The translations under genes and the position numbers were made by a program. A DNA stretch of 64,000 nucleotides, from assembly GCA_003586115.2 (NCBI GenBank), contig QVOM02000103.1:2728001-2792000 (forward strand), in the 5' to 3' direction. This document shows, piece after piece, positions 1 through 10,355 of this stretch. The notes under the pieces were generated by a model, which made no database searches, had not been told where the DNA came from, and saw only the letters and a program-made list of their open reading frames with translations. The DNA comes from Salvator merianae. Lineage: Eukaryota > Chordata > Lepidosauria > Squamata > Teiidae. Within the stretch, counting starts at the first letter, position 1. Each line of letters begins with the position of its first letter.

Positions 1-953
1 GCCAGAACAATGAATGGGACAGCCCAGCTCAGGCAGAGAACACTTTGCCGCATGATAAAGATGAAAGGTAACCAGCTGTGGCTTCATTACATCTGGATGC
101 TGGGGTACATCTTGGCCCACCTGCCTGGTATGTTTCTTTGGACTGTGGAGTTGGAGGAGAAGAGACATAATAGAGAAAGGGAATGGCCCAGATAGAAAGA
201 GAAGCTGCTTTTGTTCTTTTTAAATGTTCTGAATAAGTCATGTTATGCCTTTTTGCCCCTTGGCAGAATTAACTGGCATTTTTACAGACCGTTACTCTTT
301 TCCTGTGCACAGAATAGTAGACAGTGCCATTAAAATATTACTGATGGGCTGATGTGTTGACACGCAACTCCCAGCCACCACTTTACTTCCCAGCCCAACT
401 TAGAAAAAGATTATGCTGGAACCTCAGCAGAAAGGTCTGTGTCGGCCATTAATTGGCTCAGATGCTGGCAATGGTGTAATTCTCTTAGCAGCCTATATTA
501 AACAATGTTTGTCTTGCCATTGACTGTAACTGAAAACAGAGCATTTAGGGGTACTTAAGAGAGTTGTGAGTGCCAGGCTTGAGAAATCAGCAGCAAATTA
601 CAGTTTAAATCAGCTTATTCCCCTGCCCCCCTGCTCCCATTCATAGCATAGTAGGATCTTGTTAGTTTTATGCTGCTGAGTAGGAATGTTGAATTGTAAG
701 AGAAATGAAATAAAAAGCCGCATAAATGTCATTTAGGAATTTTAAATGTAATTTCCCTTCCTTGTTCTGCAAACAATTATTCACAGCTCATAGTTCTAGT
801 ACATATAGGACAAACACTTCACTGAAAAATCTCATCTCTTAAAAAACAACAACAAAAAACCACAACAACTCTATATTCATTCTTATAAGGTTCAGTTCAC
901 TAATTTTGGCTTTTTCCCCCATTTTTCTTTTTTACTGTGACTTGTTTTTTAAG
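1..953 (+). other. PPARGC1A: PPARGC1A intron 4, 3' part
   Basis: This is intronic sequence ending in the acceptor 'cttgttttttaag' before exon 5. Exon 4, which should encode the LKKLL nuclear-receptor box and the residues just before the exon 5 threonine, is not found here, so it lies upstream of the window. The stretch at about 340-640 is of mixed composition with no recognisable repeat. I see no gene in it. Confidence 0.8.
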
Positions 954-1158
954 ACTGAAAATTCATGGAGCAATAAAGCAAAGAGCATCTGTCAACCACA
1001 AAAGCCACAAAGACGTCCATGCTCAGAGCTTCTCAAATATCTGACTACAAATGATGACCCTCCTCAGACCAAACCAACAGAGAACAGAAACAGCAGCAGA
1101 GACAAATGCAACTCTAAAAAAAAGGCGCTTTTCCACTCTCAGACGCATCATTTGCAAG
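954..1158 (+). CDS. PPARGC1A: PPARGC1A exon 5 (PGC-1alpha, LLKYL region)
   Basis: PGC-1alpha is a nuclear transcriptional coactivator of PPARs, ERRs and other receptors that drives mitochondrial biogenesis, thermogenesis and gluconeogenesis. The 68 complete codons here begin TENSWSNKAK and end HSQTHHLQ, matching mouse residues about 184-251. The LLKYL box (codons 1029-1043, within SELLKYLTTNDDPP) is the L3 leucine motif used for nuclear-receptor docking and is intact. The acceptor is 'tttaag' at 948-953 and the donor is 'G|gtaggt' at 1159. The exon enters in phase 0 and leaves one base (G) for exon 6. Compared with mammals, as remembered, the end of the exon is changed (KKKALFHSQTHH for KKKSHTQSQSQH), a low-constraint segment. 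Identity is secure. Confidence 0.97.
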
Positions 1159-2289
1159 GTAGGTGTATGACTTTAGAATTGGGTTCTGGCAATCATTGGT
1201 AAAAACCCAGTGTGTGAACATCAGGATATGGGAACAGAAGCAAAGAGAGTTTGTGGCTGCCAAGAAAGATTTCAGATGTTCTGCACATATTTTAAAAAAA
1301 CCAACTGGAAAGTGGCTTAGAGTTGGCAGCATGTGGATGTTAGTGTCCCCATTCCACCTCTATTCCACATTAAAGGCCAAAAAATGCACTAGCATGCAAA
1401 CACTATCTCTTCTAAACTGATTTTGAGCCATTTTTTAAAACAATTCTCTATTGTCTCATGTGGGGACAATTCTCTATTGTCTCATATTGCTCTGCTCTCT
1501 GAAGTATCAGAGGTTGAATTGGTAACCTACACATGAAAATCTTATGTTCCGTTACTGAGCTTGTGGGCCTTGCAGTCAGATAAGCTTGGCTGAATTCCTT
1601 GCATATTAAATATTTGGTCAGAGTTCCAAACCTTTGGCCTAACATTCCCCACTTTCTCTTTGAGCCCAGAAATTGGAAATGTGCTGGAATAAGAGCTCTG
1701 TTTTCTATTGCGATCATTTATATTTAGCTTCCTCCCGTTTTATCATTCATTTGTTCCTTTTATTATTTATTCAGTTACACAGTCATTTTTATCAACAACA
1801 TTTTTATATCGCCTTTCAGCGTTGTGAAACAACATATTAAAATTCGAATACCAGCAGCATAGAACCAGAGCAAGAAAGATAAGAAAAAAAAGTTGAAAAG
1901 AGAAGTGAAAAAAAATCATCAATAAGCAAATAAAGGATGTTCAGCAGACATCCCTGTTGACCAAGTACCACTAACAAGAAATCCTGCTTCTTCATTTTTA
2001 CCCTCTCTGTTACTTCAGCAGCCAAAACGCTAAATAGGGAGCCGCTGCAGATGAGTTTAACCTGCAAGAAATTAATACAGAGGGAAACATGTATTCAAAC
2101 ACACAGAGCCAAGATCAAACACTAATATTAAGGATTGTGATCATAAATGGACTATTCTTCTTTTCTATACAATATGTTCATAACAGATAGTGGTGGCTTG
2201 GAGCCTTACGGCCTTTCTAAACTTGCTGGTATTCCTTACCATCAAGTGCACTGTGGAATATGAGAACCCCACCCGCAGTTAGTGTGCTC

Positions 2290-2640
2290 TGTCTGTACAG
2301 CTTGCAGCATGATCCAGATCAAGGGTCCCTTGATCTGGAGTACTGGTAGATCTCAAAATTGAGATCTGCTGATATACTAGCAGATCCTGCTCCAGAAGGC
2401 TACCAGAGAACCCAATTTGGTGGTGCACCAAAGCATGCCACAAAAATGGGTTCCCTGGGGGCTCTGAGATTAGGAACTCTCATTACTAGCCCTTTGGAGC
2501 TCTTGGAGCCCAGTTCCAAAGCTTATAGTTTTGTAGTCAGTGTGGGGGCTAGTCTGAACCACACCTTGCCGTGGTCCAAACCAGTGGGCCTCTCTAGTTC
2601 AGATCCACTGGTTCAGATCACGGCTTTTTTTGTGCATAAA
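2290..2640 (+). mobile_element. Foldback MITE, family A, + copy
   Basis: The left end is a run of stem-loops: a 25-bp palindrome at 2314-2338 (CCAGATCAAGG arms), a 20-bp one at 2348-2367 (AGATCTCAA/TTGAGATCT) and arms GATCTGCT/AGCAGATC at 2363-2386. The body shares a long ungapped-looking similarity with the reverse complement of 34205-34565 ('CACCAAAG', 'CCTTTGGAGC', 'GGGCTAGTCTGA'). No transposase reading frame is seen, so it is a non-autonomous element. Its superfamily is not determined and its ends are approximate. Confidence 0.6.
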
Positions 2641-5600
2641 GGTCTTCAGACACAAATCTCACTCTGTGACTTGATGCAGAACCTTTACATAAGTTTACAT
2701 ACTTTCCTTGCAAAATTTTGGAATAGTGGATACAACAGTTTGAGAGATTAAGTATATCTGTGGTCTCATAAGTTTCCTGCACTATACTGAATGAATAAAA
2801 GAAGCAGTCGAAGCTTCCTTTGTTTTGTTTCATTTTTCTGGGATAGATATGAAACAGTTCATGGAGAAAGTTTGTAAAAAGTATGCATGATGTAGTCGTA
2901 GTTCATAATATATAGAAACACATAATGGACTTGTTCATACTTGCTAGGGAACAACCATTTAGAAAGTTTTCTTCATTTCACTTCATCCTAAATTGGCAAT
3001 TCTGCAGTTATTAGCAGCATTTCAAAAATGTATGAACGTGTACAGTAGAGACATTTTACATTTACCTGAAGAGTTCCTGCTATTTTATCAGTTTTTAACC
3101 TTGATGTAGATTAGTCATCAAACTTCAGACATCTTCAGAGGAGACGTTCTTCACTTCAGAGGTGTTTCAAGTGGGTTACTTTTGTATAGACCTCCATTTC
3201 CAGCACATTTTAGAGTTCTGCACATTATAACTACTGCAAAAAGGAAGTTCATTTGTACTGCCAAAATAGTGGTAGGAACTGTCATGTTACTTAAACTCCA
3301 GACCTAGAAGTCCTGTAGAACCCGAGCCTTCTGCACAAGTTATGCAAAGTTTATGTAAACAGTGCACAATGAGATGAAATCACCTTGTACTGTTTATATA
3401 AACATTAGGGAAATACTGCATGATGGAGTTAACATTATTTGTTCCCAAACACGGGATCTTTGCACCCAGCTAGCCTTCAGGACCTTTGCAACTGTGTTTC
3501 TTTTTTTTTTTTATGCATCTATGCCATAATGTCTAGAAGCTTCAAAGAGAGAATGTTCGCAATCTGGATGTAGAAACAACTTGTATTTTTATGTCTCAGT
3601 CATTTGATTACTTTATCAATGGTAATCAGTTCTCATTTAGAGCACAAACTATGTGGTAAAGAACATTTTAAGAGTGGAAGCCTCAAAGGATTTTAAGTCA
3701 GAAAAACCTCTCTGCACACTTTTAGGTGTGCTCCTAAGCATGTTCCAGAAAATGCATAAAGGGAATGTAACAAAGATATATTTGCCAGTGTGTGCTTCAA
3801 GGAAGGACTCACCTGGGAGCCAGGATTAGTTATGCTTCTGATATACTTTGCCCCTATGGCATGTTTAAAATGGCTCTGAATTGTGGAGCTAATAAAGACA
3901 ATAGTGAAGAGAAAAGGCCAAGCCTGGCAGAGGAATAGCAGCCATGTGGGAGCAGAGGGTTAACTAGATTTCTACAGCGCAAAACTAGTGATGTGCTACT
4001 AGGAAATAATTACTGTTCAGGATAGAGCTGGGCAAGACAGTTCATTAGACATCCTGTTTTCTTTTTACCAGGCTAAAATGAAGACATTGTTCACTTACAA
4101 TGTTTTCCTTAAGAGACAATAAAAAGTACTTTCTTTCAGCTTCTGAGTAGGCAATAAATGTGTTTGCCCTATTACATTAAAAACACACACGCACACAATT
4201 TTATTGTTTTATTTTCTGAATAAAATCAAGTGTAGGAACCATGCTGATGCTCTTATGCAGAACAGAAAGAAAAACAAAAGCAAATCTTTATGGCCAACTA
4301 AACATCTGTAATGGTGTTTAATATCCTCCAGCGTATTAAGAAGAGTTGTATTCAGCTACTGGCTGCTATGGCAGAATTGCAAAAACATAAAACTTTCACT
4401 ACTGCCCATCTTTTGACCAGCTGTGGGCTTTTTTTTTTTTTTTTCCTGTGGCTCTTCAAAAGCTTACCAGTCACAGGAACTACAGTGGCAATGAATCATT
4501 CTTTGCTTCAGACTTGTATGAATAGAGTTAGAAACAAAGATACATTTCACTGCAGGGTAAACATAATAAGTGCAACAGGTTGCATATTACGGAAAATACA
4601 GCAGCATTTGGGTAGAAACATTTTTATATATTCTAAAGAAGGTCTGGGTTGCAGTCAATTGTAGGCTGCATCTACACACATTTAAAAACCAGTTCGAAAG
4701 CAGCTTACATGAAGATACTGGTGTATCCTCCCACCTTTAATCCATGTGATTGGGCAGATAATGAATTACGGAAGTATATTTTCTGGCCTTTAATATGGAT
4801 TAAGGCACTAGCATATGGATGTTATCCTTTCTCAGCTGCTGTTGTGCCACTTTTTAAATTTGTGCAGTTGTGGCCTTAGACAGGAGAGAGAGATCTTTGT
4901 ATTTTGTATGTGTGCATGCTAGTTAGTGATTATAGAGGGAATCAGAATTAAGAGCATAGAACTGAAAATATGTTTTCTCTTTGTATTATTTCATTACTGA
5001 TGCCCTTCTGCTCACTACTGATGCATCAGAAGAACCTCAGCTGAGCAAAGAAAAGATATAGTGTTGTGTAAATGTATTTGTCCCCTTTTTGAGTTCTTCT
5101 GTTTTTTCATGTTTGTCACACTTGATTGTTTCAGATCTTCAAACAAAATTCAGCCAATTCTGTGGTGCTAGATAAGTGTCCTTTTTAAAATAAAGTTATA
5201 TTTTTTTTTAATGAAAAATGGAGTGGCTAGATAGAAGGACAGTGTTGTACAGTATTAGTCTTGCTTAAGATTGGCCCCATGTGATCTTTTGTCCACATTT
5301 CTGAAATGTCTCAGCACAGAGGAGCACACTAGCTAGGAAGGTAAACATCTTCCTTGGATGAGAAGGCTTGAGCACTTGCTTCACAGAGTTTTTGAAGCTG
5401 AGGGAGGCTGGGTGAGCATGCGTGTCTCCAGTGATCCCCCAAGGAGGACAAGACTTGAGATGAAGCTAGTCCTGGAGCTTGGCATGCCCTCTCAAGTCCT
5501 TTCAGTGGACTGCTGCCTTCCTTTTCCTAAGTCTGCAACTGTGGTGGTATTCTACACTCACCCTTATCCCCCCCTTTTCAAGTTCAGCAATGGGCACTAT

Positions 5601-6299
5601 GCATGCCTTTCATCTCTGGATGTGAGATTCTGAATTATCCAGGGTAAAGGCTTGAGAGGAAGACAGGTGACTCAGCTGAATTGGGGACTGATCATGAGCA
5701 TGCATCTTCTCCTCATTACACAATTACTTTGTGCTAGCTGAAATGATCTTCACTGCTCATTTGCCATTGCTTCGCCAAGGAAAGTAAAGATGGAGGAGCT
5801 GCTAAATAATTCACCAGAATGCAGCACTGGAATATGCTTTTCAGGGCAGTTGAAGGGAAAGCAAGGGTGGGGTCTGAGTAGCTAGATATACTGCTGCTGA
5901 GCAGAATGTTGCCTTCTGAAGACCTCTTCAAGTCTTGGGTTTCTTTGTGTTTCCATTTGACTTCTTAAAAGGAAGCTGCTTCAAACCTGCGTGCTGCAAG
6001 GTTGCAGGAGGATCTTGATTCAGACTTTGAGGACCCTTGAGTCTTTCCATGTCCTTCAGTCCCTAGGTTATGATGCTTGTCTCCCAGGTCTGTTTTAGTC
6101 CTTTAGTATCAGCTGATAGTCCCCTACCCTTAATTTGTTAAAATGTTTCTCTACCTCACAACACTAGAACCAGGTGTCACTCTATGAAGCTGAAAGACAA
6201 AAAAGTTATGACTGACGAGGAGAAGTATTTTTTTTTTTCATCCAGTGGGCCATTGGTCTATAGAATTTACTACAGGTTTATTAATGGCTACTGGAATAG

Positions 6300-6484
6300 A
6301 TTGTAGGTACTGGCTCTAATGGAGAAACAGGCAAGATACGTCTAAAGGCCATTTGAGAGTAAGTGAAGGTTTTGCCCTTGTCTTCTCCTTGAGAATGCTC
6401 AGAAGTAAATGGTGGGCCTCTGTGTTGGACAAGATGCTTACCTAGGCAGGCTATGGCCAGACCCAGCATGGCTTCTCTTATATA
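6300..6484 (+). mobile_element. CR1/L3-type retroposon tail inserted in the Tc1 element
   Basis: The segment ends 'ggccagacccagcatggcttctcttatatacttatg', the 3' end of a widespread reptilian CR1/L3-type repeat. Related tails occur at 21375-21445 and 32205-32345, and in reverse at 22100-22300 and 50950-51430. It sits at the right edge of the block interrupting the Tc1-like element, so it is probably part or all of that insertion. The left end was not resolved; the insertion begins near 5160-5200. Confidence 0.55.
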
Positions 6485-6757
6485 CTTATGTTAGTAAACA
6501 CAAAGTGCAATTTTCAAATGATCATTTCATTTTTAGAGGGAAGCAAGTTATCCAACACCTGTTATCACTCATGTGAAAAAGTAATTGTCTTCTTAGTTAC
6601 TCAGTCAGTCAATAAACCAAATTTAATTTATAATTAAGTTCAGTCAGACTAGATGCATCCAGGTTTGGTTTCTACCAGTCCTGTTAAATCTAGTCATCAC
6701 TTAAACAGAACATTTGCAGTGCAGTAAGCTAAAAGCTAAAAGCGAACAGCACACTAT

Positions 6758-7229
6758 ATGCCATGATCAAAAGAAATTACAGAAGAGATGAGAAAGAAAG
6801 TTACTGAAATATATCAGTTTGGAAATTTTATAAAACCATTTTTGAGGCTCTGGGACTCCAGTAAACCACAAGAGCCATTATATCCAAAATGGGGAGAACT
6901 TAGGACAGCACAATGGTGACTCATCCAGGAAGTCACAAAAGAACCCAGATGAGCTCTTAAGGAACTGCAGGCCTCACTTGCCTCAGATAAGGTCAGCATT
7001 CAGGATTCCACCATTAGAATAAACTGGGCAAAAATGGTATCCGTGTGATAATTGCCAGGCATAAACCACTGCCAAGATAAAGACTCATCTCCCGTTTGTC
7101 AAAAACACCTTGATGACTCACAAGCCTTTGCAATAATATCCTGGGGTACTGATGAGGTAAAGGTGGAAGACATGGGTCCTGTTGCATCTGGCATAAGGCT
7201 AACATAATTCGACCATCATACCAACAATC

Positions 7230-7292
<63 letters not shown>

Positions 7293-7763
7293 ACAGTTGT
7301 AAATTGTGGTGGTAGTGTGATGATGTGGGAATGTTTCACTGCTTCAGAGCCTGGATGACTTTCCATAATGGATGAACCATGAATTCTGTTCTCTATCAGA
7401 AAATCATGAAAGAGAATGTTTGGTCATCAGTACATGATCTGAAGCTCAACTGCAGTTGGGTTATGCAACAGACAGTGTTCTGAAGCACAAGAACAGGTCC
7501 ATCTCTGAATAGCTCAACTGAAACAAAATCAAGGTTTGGGAGTGGACTAGTCAAAGTCCTGACTTGAATCCCATTGAGATACTATGGCAGGATCTTAAAC
7601 ACAGTTCCTGCTTTAATGTCCTCCAACGTGGTTGAATTAAAGCAATTCTTGAAAGATGAGTGGGCCAACATTTCTCCACAGTGATATGAAAGACTGATTT
7701 TCAGTTATTGGAAGTGTTTAGTTGCAAATTTCATTCTAAAGATATCACAGCCAGGTATTAAAT
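6758..7763 (+). pseudogene. Tc1-like transposase pseudogene
   Basis: Codon-by-codon similarity to Tc1-family transposases can be followed on the + strand. The N-terminal helix-turn-helix part runs from ATG at 6758 ('EIYQFGNFIKPF'-like). A 'GGSVMMWECF' segment follows at about 7304. The late catalytic segment [11 protein letters not shown], with the third acidic residue of the DDE triad, is at about 7555-7590. The C-terminal 'WANISP' block is at about 7663. The third codon is already TGA, a 60-bp AC/AT repeat interrupts the middle, and further stops and frameshifts follow. It is an inactive copy lying in intron 5. Confidence 0.8.
7233..7290. repeat. Compound (AC)n(AT)n microsatellite
   Basis: (AC)14 at 7233-7260 is followed directly by (AT)15 at 7261-7290, inside the transposase pseudogene. 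It probably arose after the transposon died. Confidence 0.95.
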
Positions 7764-10127
7764 TTAGGGGGAACAATTATTTTTTCACATAGATGATGTA
7801 AGTGTTGGTTAACTTTTACCTCAGTAAATGAGATGATAACTTAAAGTCGTATTTTGTGTTTACTCAGGTTTTCTTTCTCATTAAATTTTGTTGAAGATCT
7901 GAAACAATTGTGACAAATATGCAAAAATGGAAGAAATCAGCAAGGGGGCAAATACTTTTTCAAGATACTGTACATTATTAGTTGGTCTGGGAAGTGATTT
8001 TCTTTAAGAAATAAATACTAGGGTATTATATCACATGCTTTCTCCACCACTCTAGTTCAAGCTGAAATATATGTCAGCTGGTCTTGGGTTCATAACTTGA
8101 GGCTTAGAGACAAAGCCTAAGTGGAAGCTTGTAGAGAATGATACCTGTACGTCAATTAAAGGCTGTCTCTGGCTACTGTCTCATGGATAGGCTCTTGATA
8201 CATTTTGCTTGGACTTAATTATCCTGTTCCTTTGGGATTTTCTACACTTACCGGTATTGTCTGGATCCAGAAGGAGACTATGGCCTTGCTTATGCATGTT
8301 ACTGTGGTTTAAGAGAGGACCTGCCCACTGCTAGTATTCTCTATCTGTACAAGATGGTCACCTATCCAGTAAATCTGTTTAAACATGTTCACGTGCATAT
8401 TAGCCAGCAGTAAACTGGTCCAAGGAGGCTGCTGAAATAGTTCCCCAGGGGCTCTAAGGCAGGGAGTTCATAGGCTAGTCTGGAACAACCATCCCAATGC
8501 AGATGGTCTTCTTCCAGTCCAGAGCAATCCATCCCACTTTGGAATGGATTCCTTGATCCTGACCAGCTGATTCTGATCACCGTCATGTAAATGCATAAAG
8601 TGCCCTATGCCTTCACCCACAATCCTTTGGTAATCATGAAATGACACTGTTGCTGGAAGATGTAGAAAATGGTCTCTCTATTTGCTTCAGACTTGAGTAC
8701 TAGTATTGCAAGGCTAAGAAAGCTCATAATGGTATGAGCTGCTTTCACAGTTGAACAGTCCACTTTGCAAGGTGATGAATTTTCCTTCCCTTAGAGACAC
8801 TATATTGGCATATTGAATTGTCGATAGGACTTGAACGTGACAAGATGATCTCTAAAGTTCCTTCCAAATTTGTGATTCTATATTTATTTTCCTTGGCAAC
8901 AAAAATGGCTCCAGAGTTTATCAAACAACTGCACAAGGTTTCTGCTTTTACAGCTGAAAATGTTATTCATTCATGTCAGGGCTTTAGCATGGAGGAGTTA
9001 AAAACCCCAATTTAAGCCATCTGCAACTCTCTGCTCTTATTTGCAGAATAATTTGCAAGTAGTTGGATCATATTTGGTTGGGTCTTGGCCTCACAGAAAC
9101 AACCTATTTTTCTGGTGCTGTATATAAAACTGTATATTGTAGAAGTAAAATCAACTGAATATTCATAGGGTTCTGCTCCTTTGTAGTTATACTGCTGCTG
9201 TCATATCCAAGTGAAACGTGAACTGTAGTCTAAATTAAATTTTAGGAAAGCACATTTTCACAGTTTGTTTTGTGCATTTTTGTAATTTTTAAAGTTCTTC
9301 AGGTCTCTACTGCAGAGTTCAGCAGTTGAGATAAATCAATCTTGCAGAAAAACTACCCATTTAAAGGTTCTCAAAAAGAAAAAAAAAAGTGCTTGTAAAA
9401 TATCTATAGTTGCTGAAACTACGTATAATACAAGATAGGTGATTTGCTGTTGAAAACAACCCTGCACCTCACTTTTCCTTTGTGCTTTTTCACTTTTCCC
9501 TTTGTGCTGTGACTGTATGACATGTAATTCTGAAAACACACCCCAAAACATTCTTTAAGATGACATATATTTAGAAATATAAATATTTACATAAAATCAC
9601 AGAAGTTGGTGCAGTACTGTTTTGTATAAATGCATGTTATTGTATGAATTGCATTAAAAAGCAAAAATCATTATTTGTGTTTCATCACTATGCATTCTAT
9701 TCAGTTGATTGACACATTGTAGTCTCAGATCAGATTTATGATATCATTACAATACCTGTAATACTCACTTCAGACAGCCACCCACAACCATAATTTAATT
9801 TTGGTTTTTTAATGTGAATTGAAGCTGAAATGGGAGAAAATAGACGGCAATATGTTAAAACACATATTAAAATAACATGGAATTTAGCCCTAGTAAAATA
9901 CCACATTATTATGATCTACTCTATGAAACAACTTGTGAAGCAGAACTGGGAAGCTTGAATGGTGGGGACGTGACTCAATTTATAATTCAAGAGTATGTAT
10001 AAAGTAGGAATGGAGGCTGTAGTTTAATGAAAATAGCACACATCTATACAAATATATATGTAAAGAAAACTTGAGACTTTCACAATATTTCACACTTGGT
10101 TTTCCTTTTTGCCCCTCCCTTCTTCAG

Positions 10128-10173
10128 CCAAACCAATGAGTTTATCGCTTCCTTTGACACCCGAGTCACCAAA
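10128..10173 (+). CDS. PPARGC1A: PPARGC1A exon 6 (TPESP phosphosite exon)
   Basis: A 46-nt exon with acceptor 'cttcag' and donor 'AA|gtaagt'. With one base from exon 5 it encodes AKPMSLSLPLTPESP plus two bases of the next Asn, equal to mouse residues 252-267. The TPESP block holds the T262 and S265 positions reported as p38 MAPK sites. It also fits the first Cdc4 phosphodegron reported for the protein. The lysine after Ala is the K253 acetylation site. Mammals have TT where this species has MS. The following intron is only 108 bp and holds the alternative acceptor described at 10251-10281. Confidence 0.96.
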
Positions 10174-10250
10174 GTAAGTATCAAGAACTGTAAATATTTA
10201 CAACAGGGAGGGGTTTTAAATACATTTTGGCTACAGCAACTCCATTTCAG

Positions 10251-10281
10251 CTTGTTTTTATAAATGTGCCCTGTCTTCCAG
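10251..10281 (+). other. PPARGC1A: Alternative 5' extension of exon 7 (NT-PGC-1alpha splice)
   Basis: The 31 nt directly upstream of exon 7 are preceded by a usable acceptor, 'ctccatttcag', ending at 10250. Splicing exon 6 to this site reads AAC TTG TTT TTA TAA, that is Asn267-Leu-Phe-Leu-stop. In mammals the short isoform NT-PGC-1alpha is made by the same 31-nt insertion and ends in the same three residues (270 aa). The isoform keeps the activation domain and LXXLL boxes but loses the RS and RRM domains. What is seen: acceptor, length and frame. What is inferred: that it is used in this species. Confidence 0.85.
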
Positions 10282-10355
10282 TGATCCCAAGGGTTCCCCA
10301 TTTGAGAACAAGACTATTGAACAAACTTTAAGTGTGGAACTCTCTGGAACTGCAG
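10282..10355 (+). CDS. PPARGC1A: PPARGC1A exon 7
   Basis: A 74-nt exon with acceptor 'gtcttccag' and donor 'CAG|gtgaga'. It completes Asn267 and encodes DPKGSPFENKTIEQTLSVEL then SGTA, leaving one G for exon 8. It is almost identical to the mammalian segment as I remember it (Q for R in TIERTL). The two lysines reported as acetylated in mouse (K270 in DPKG, K277 in ENKT) are both present. It belongs to the regulatory region between the activation domain and the repression/receptor-binding region. Confidence 0.96.

Larger units (their letters stand above)
5059..7970 (+). mobile_element. Degenerate Tc1-like DNA transposon, split by a later insertion
   Basis: The 5' end (TAGTGTTGTGTAAATGTATTTG at 5059) and the 3' end (reverse complement CAGTATCTTGAAAAAGTATTTG, ending at 7970) are inverted repeats of over 100 bp. 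Both carry 'TTTGTCACA..TTGTTTCAGATCTTCAA'. Each end is flanked by TA (5057-5058, 7971-7972), the Tc1/mariner target duplication. Between the left TIR and the continuation of the element at about 6484 lies roughly 1.3 kb of foreign sequence, ending in a CR1-type tail. Without it the element is about 1.6 kb, the usual Tc1 size. The transposase (6758-7763) is dead. Confidence 0.85.
1159..10127 (+). other. PPARGC1A: PPARGC1A intron 5
   Basis: A GT-AG intron of 8969 bp. It contains a foldback MITE at about 2290-2640, a split Tc1-like transposon at 5059-7970 with an AC/AT microsatellite, and a CR1-type tail at about 6300-6484. About 1725-1850 looks like the reverse-oriented tail of a non-LTR repeat ('tttttatatcgcctttc'). 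The rest (2650-5050 and 7975-10127) is AT-rich unique sequence in which I see no gene. Confidence 0.9.

Noticed and set aside
1..195. Possible exon 4 at the window start
   Set aside because: The 61-codon frame does not contain the expected residues that precede the exon 5 threonine, and the 'AAAG|gtaacc' donor there has no matching acceptor. Exon 4 must lie further upstream.
7014..7262. - strand frame beginning with alternating Cys-Val
   Set aside because: It is a product of the AC repeat and the antisense of the Tc1 transposase pseudogene.
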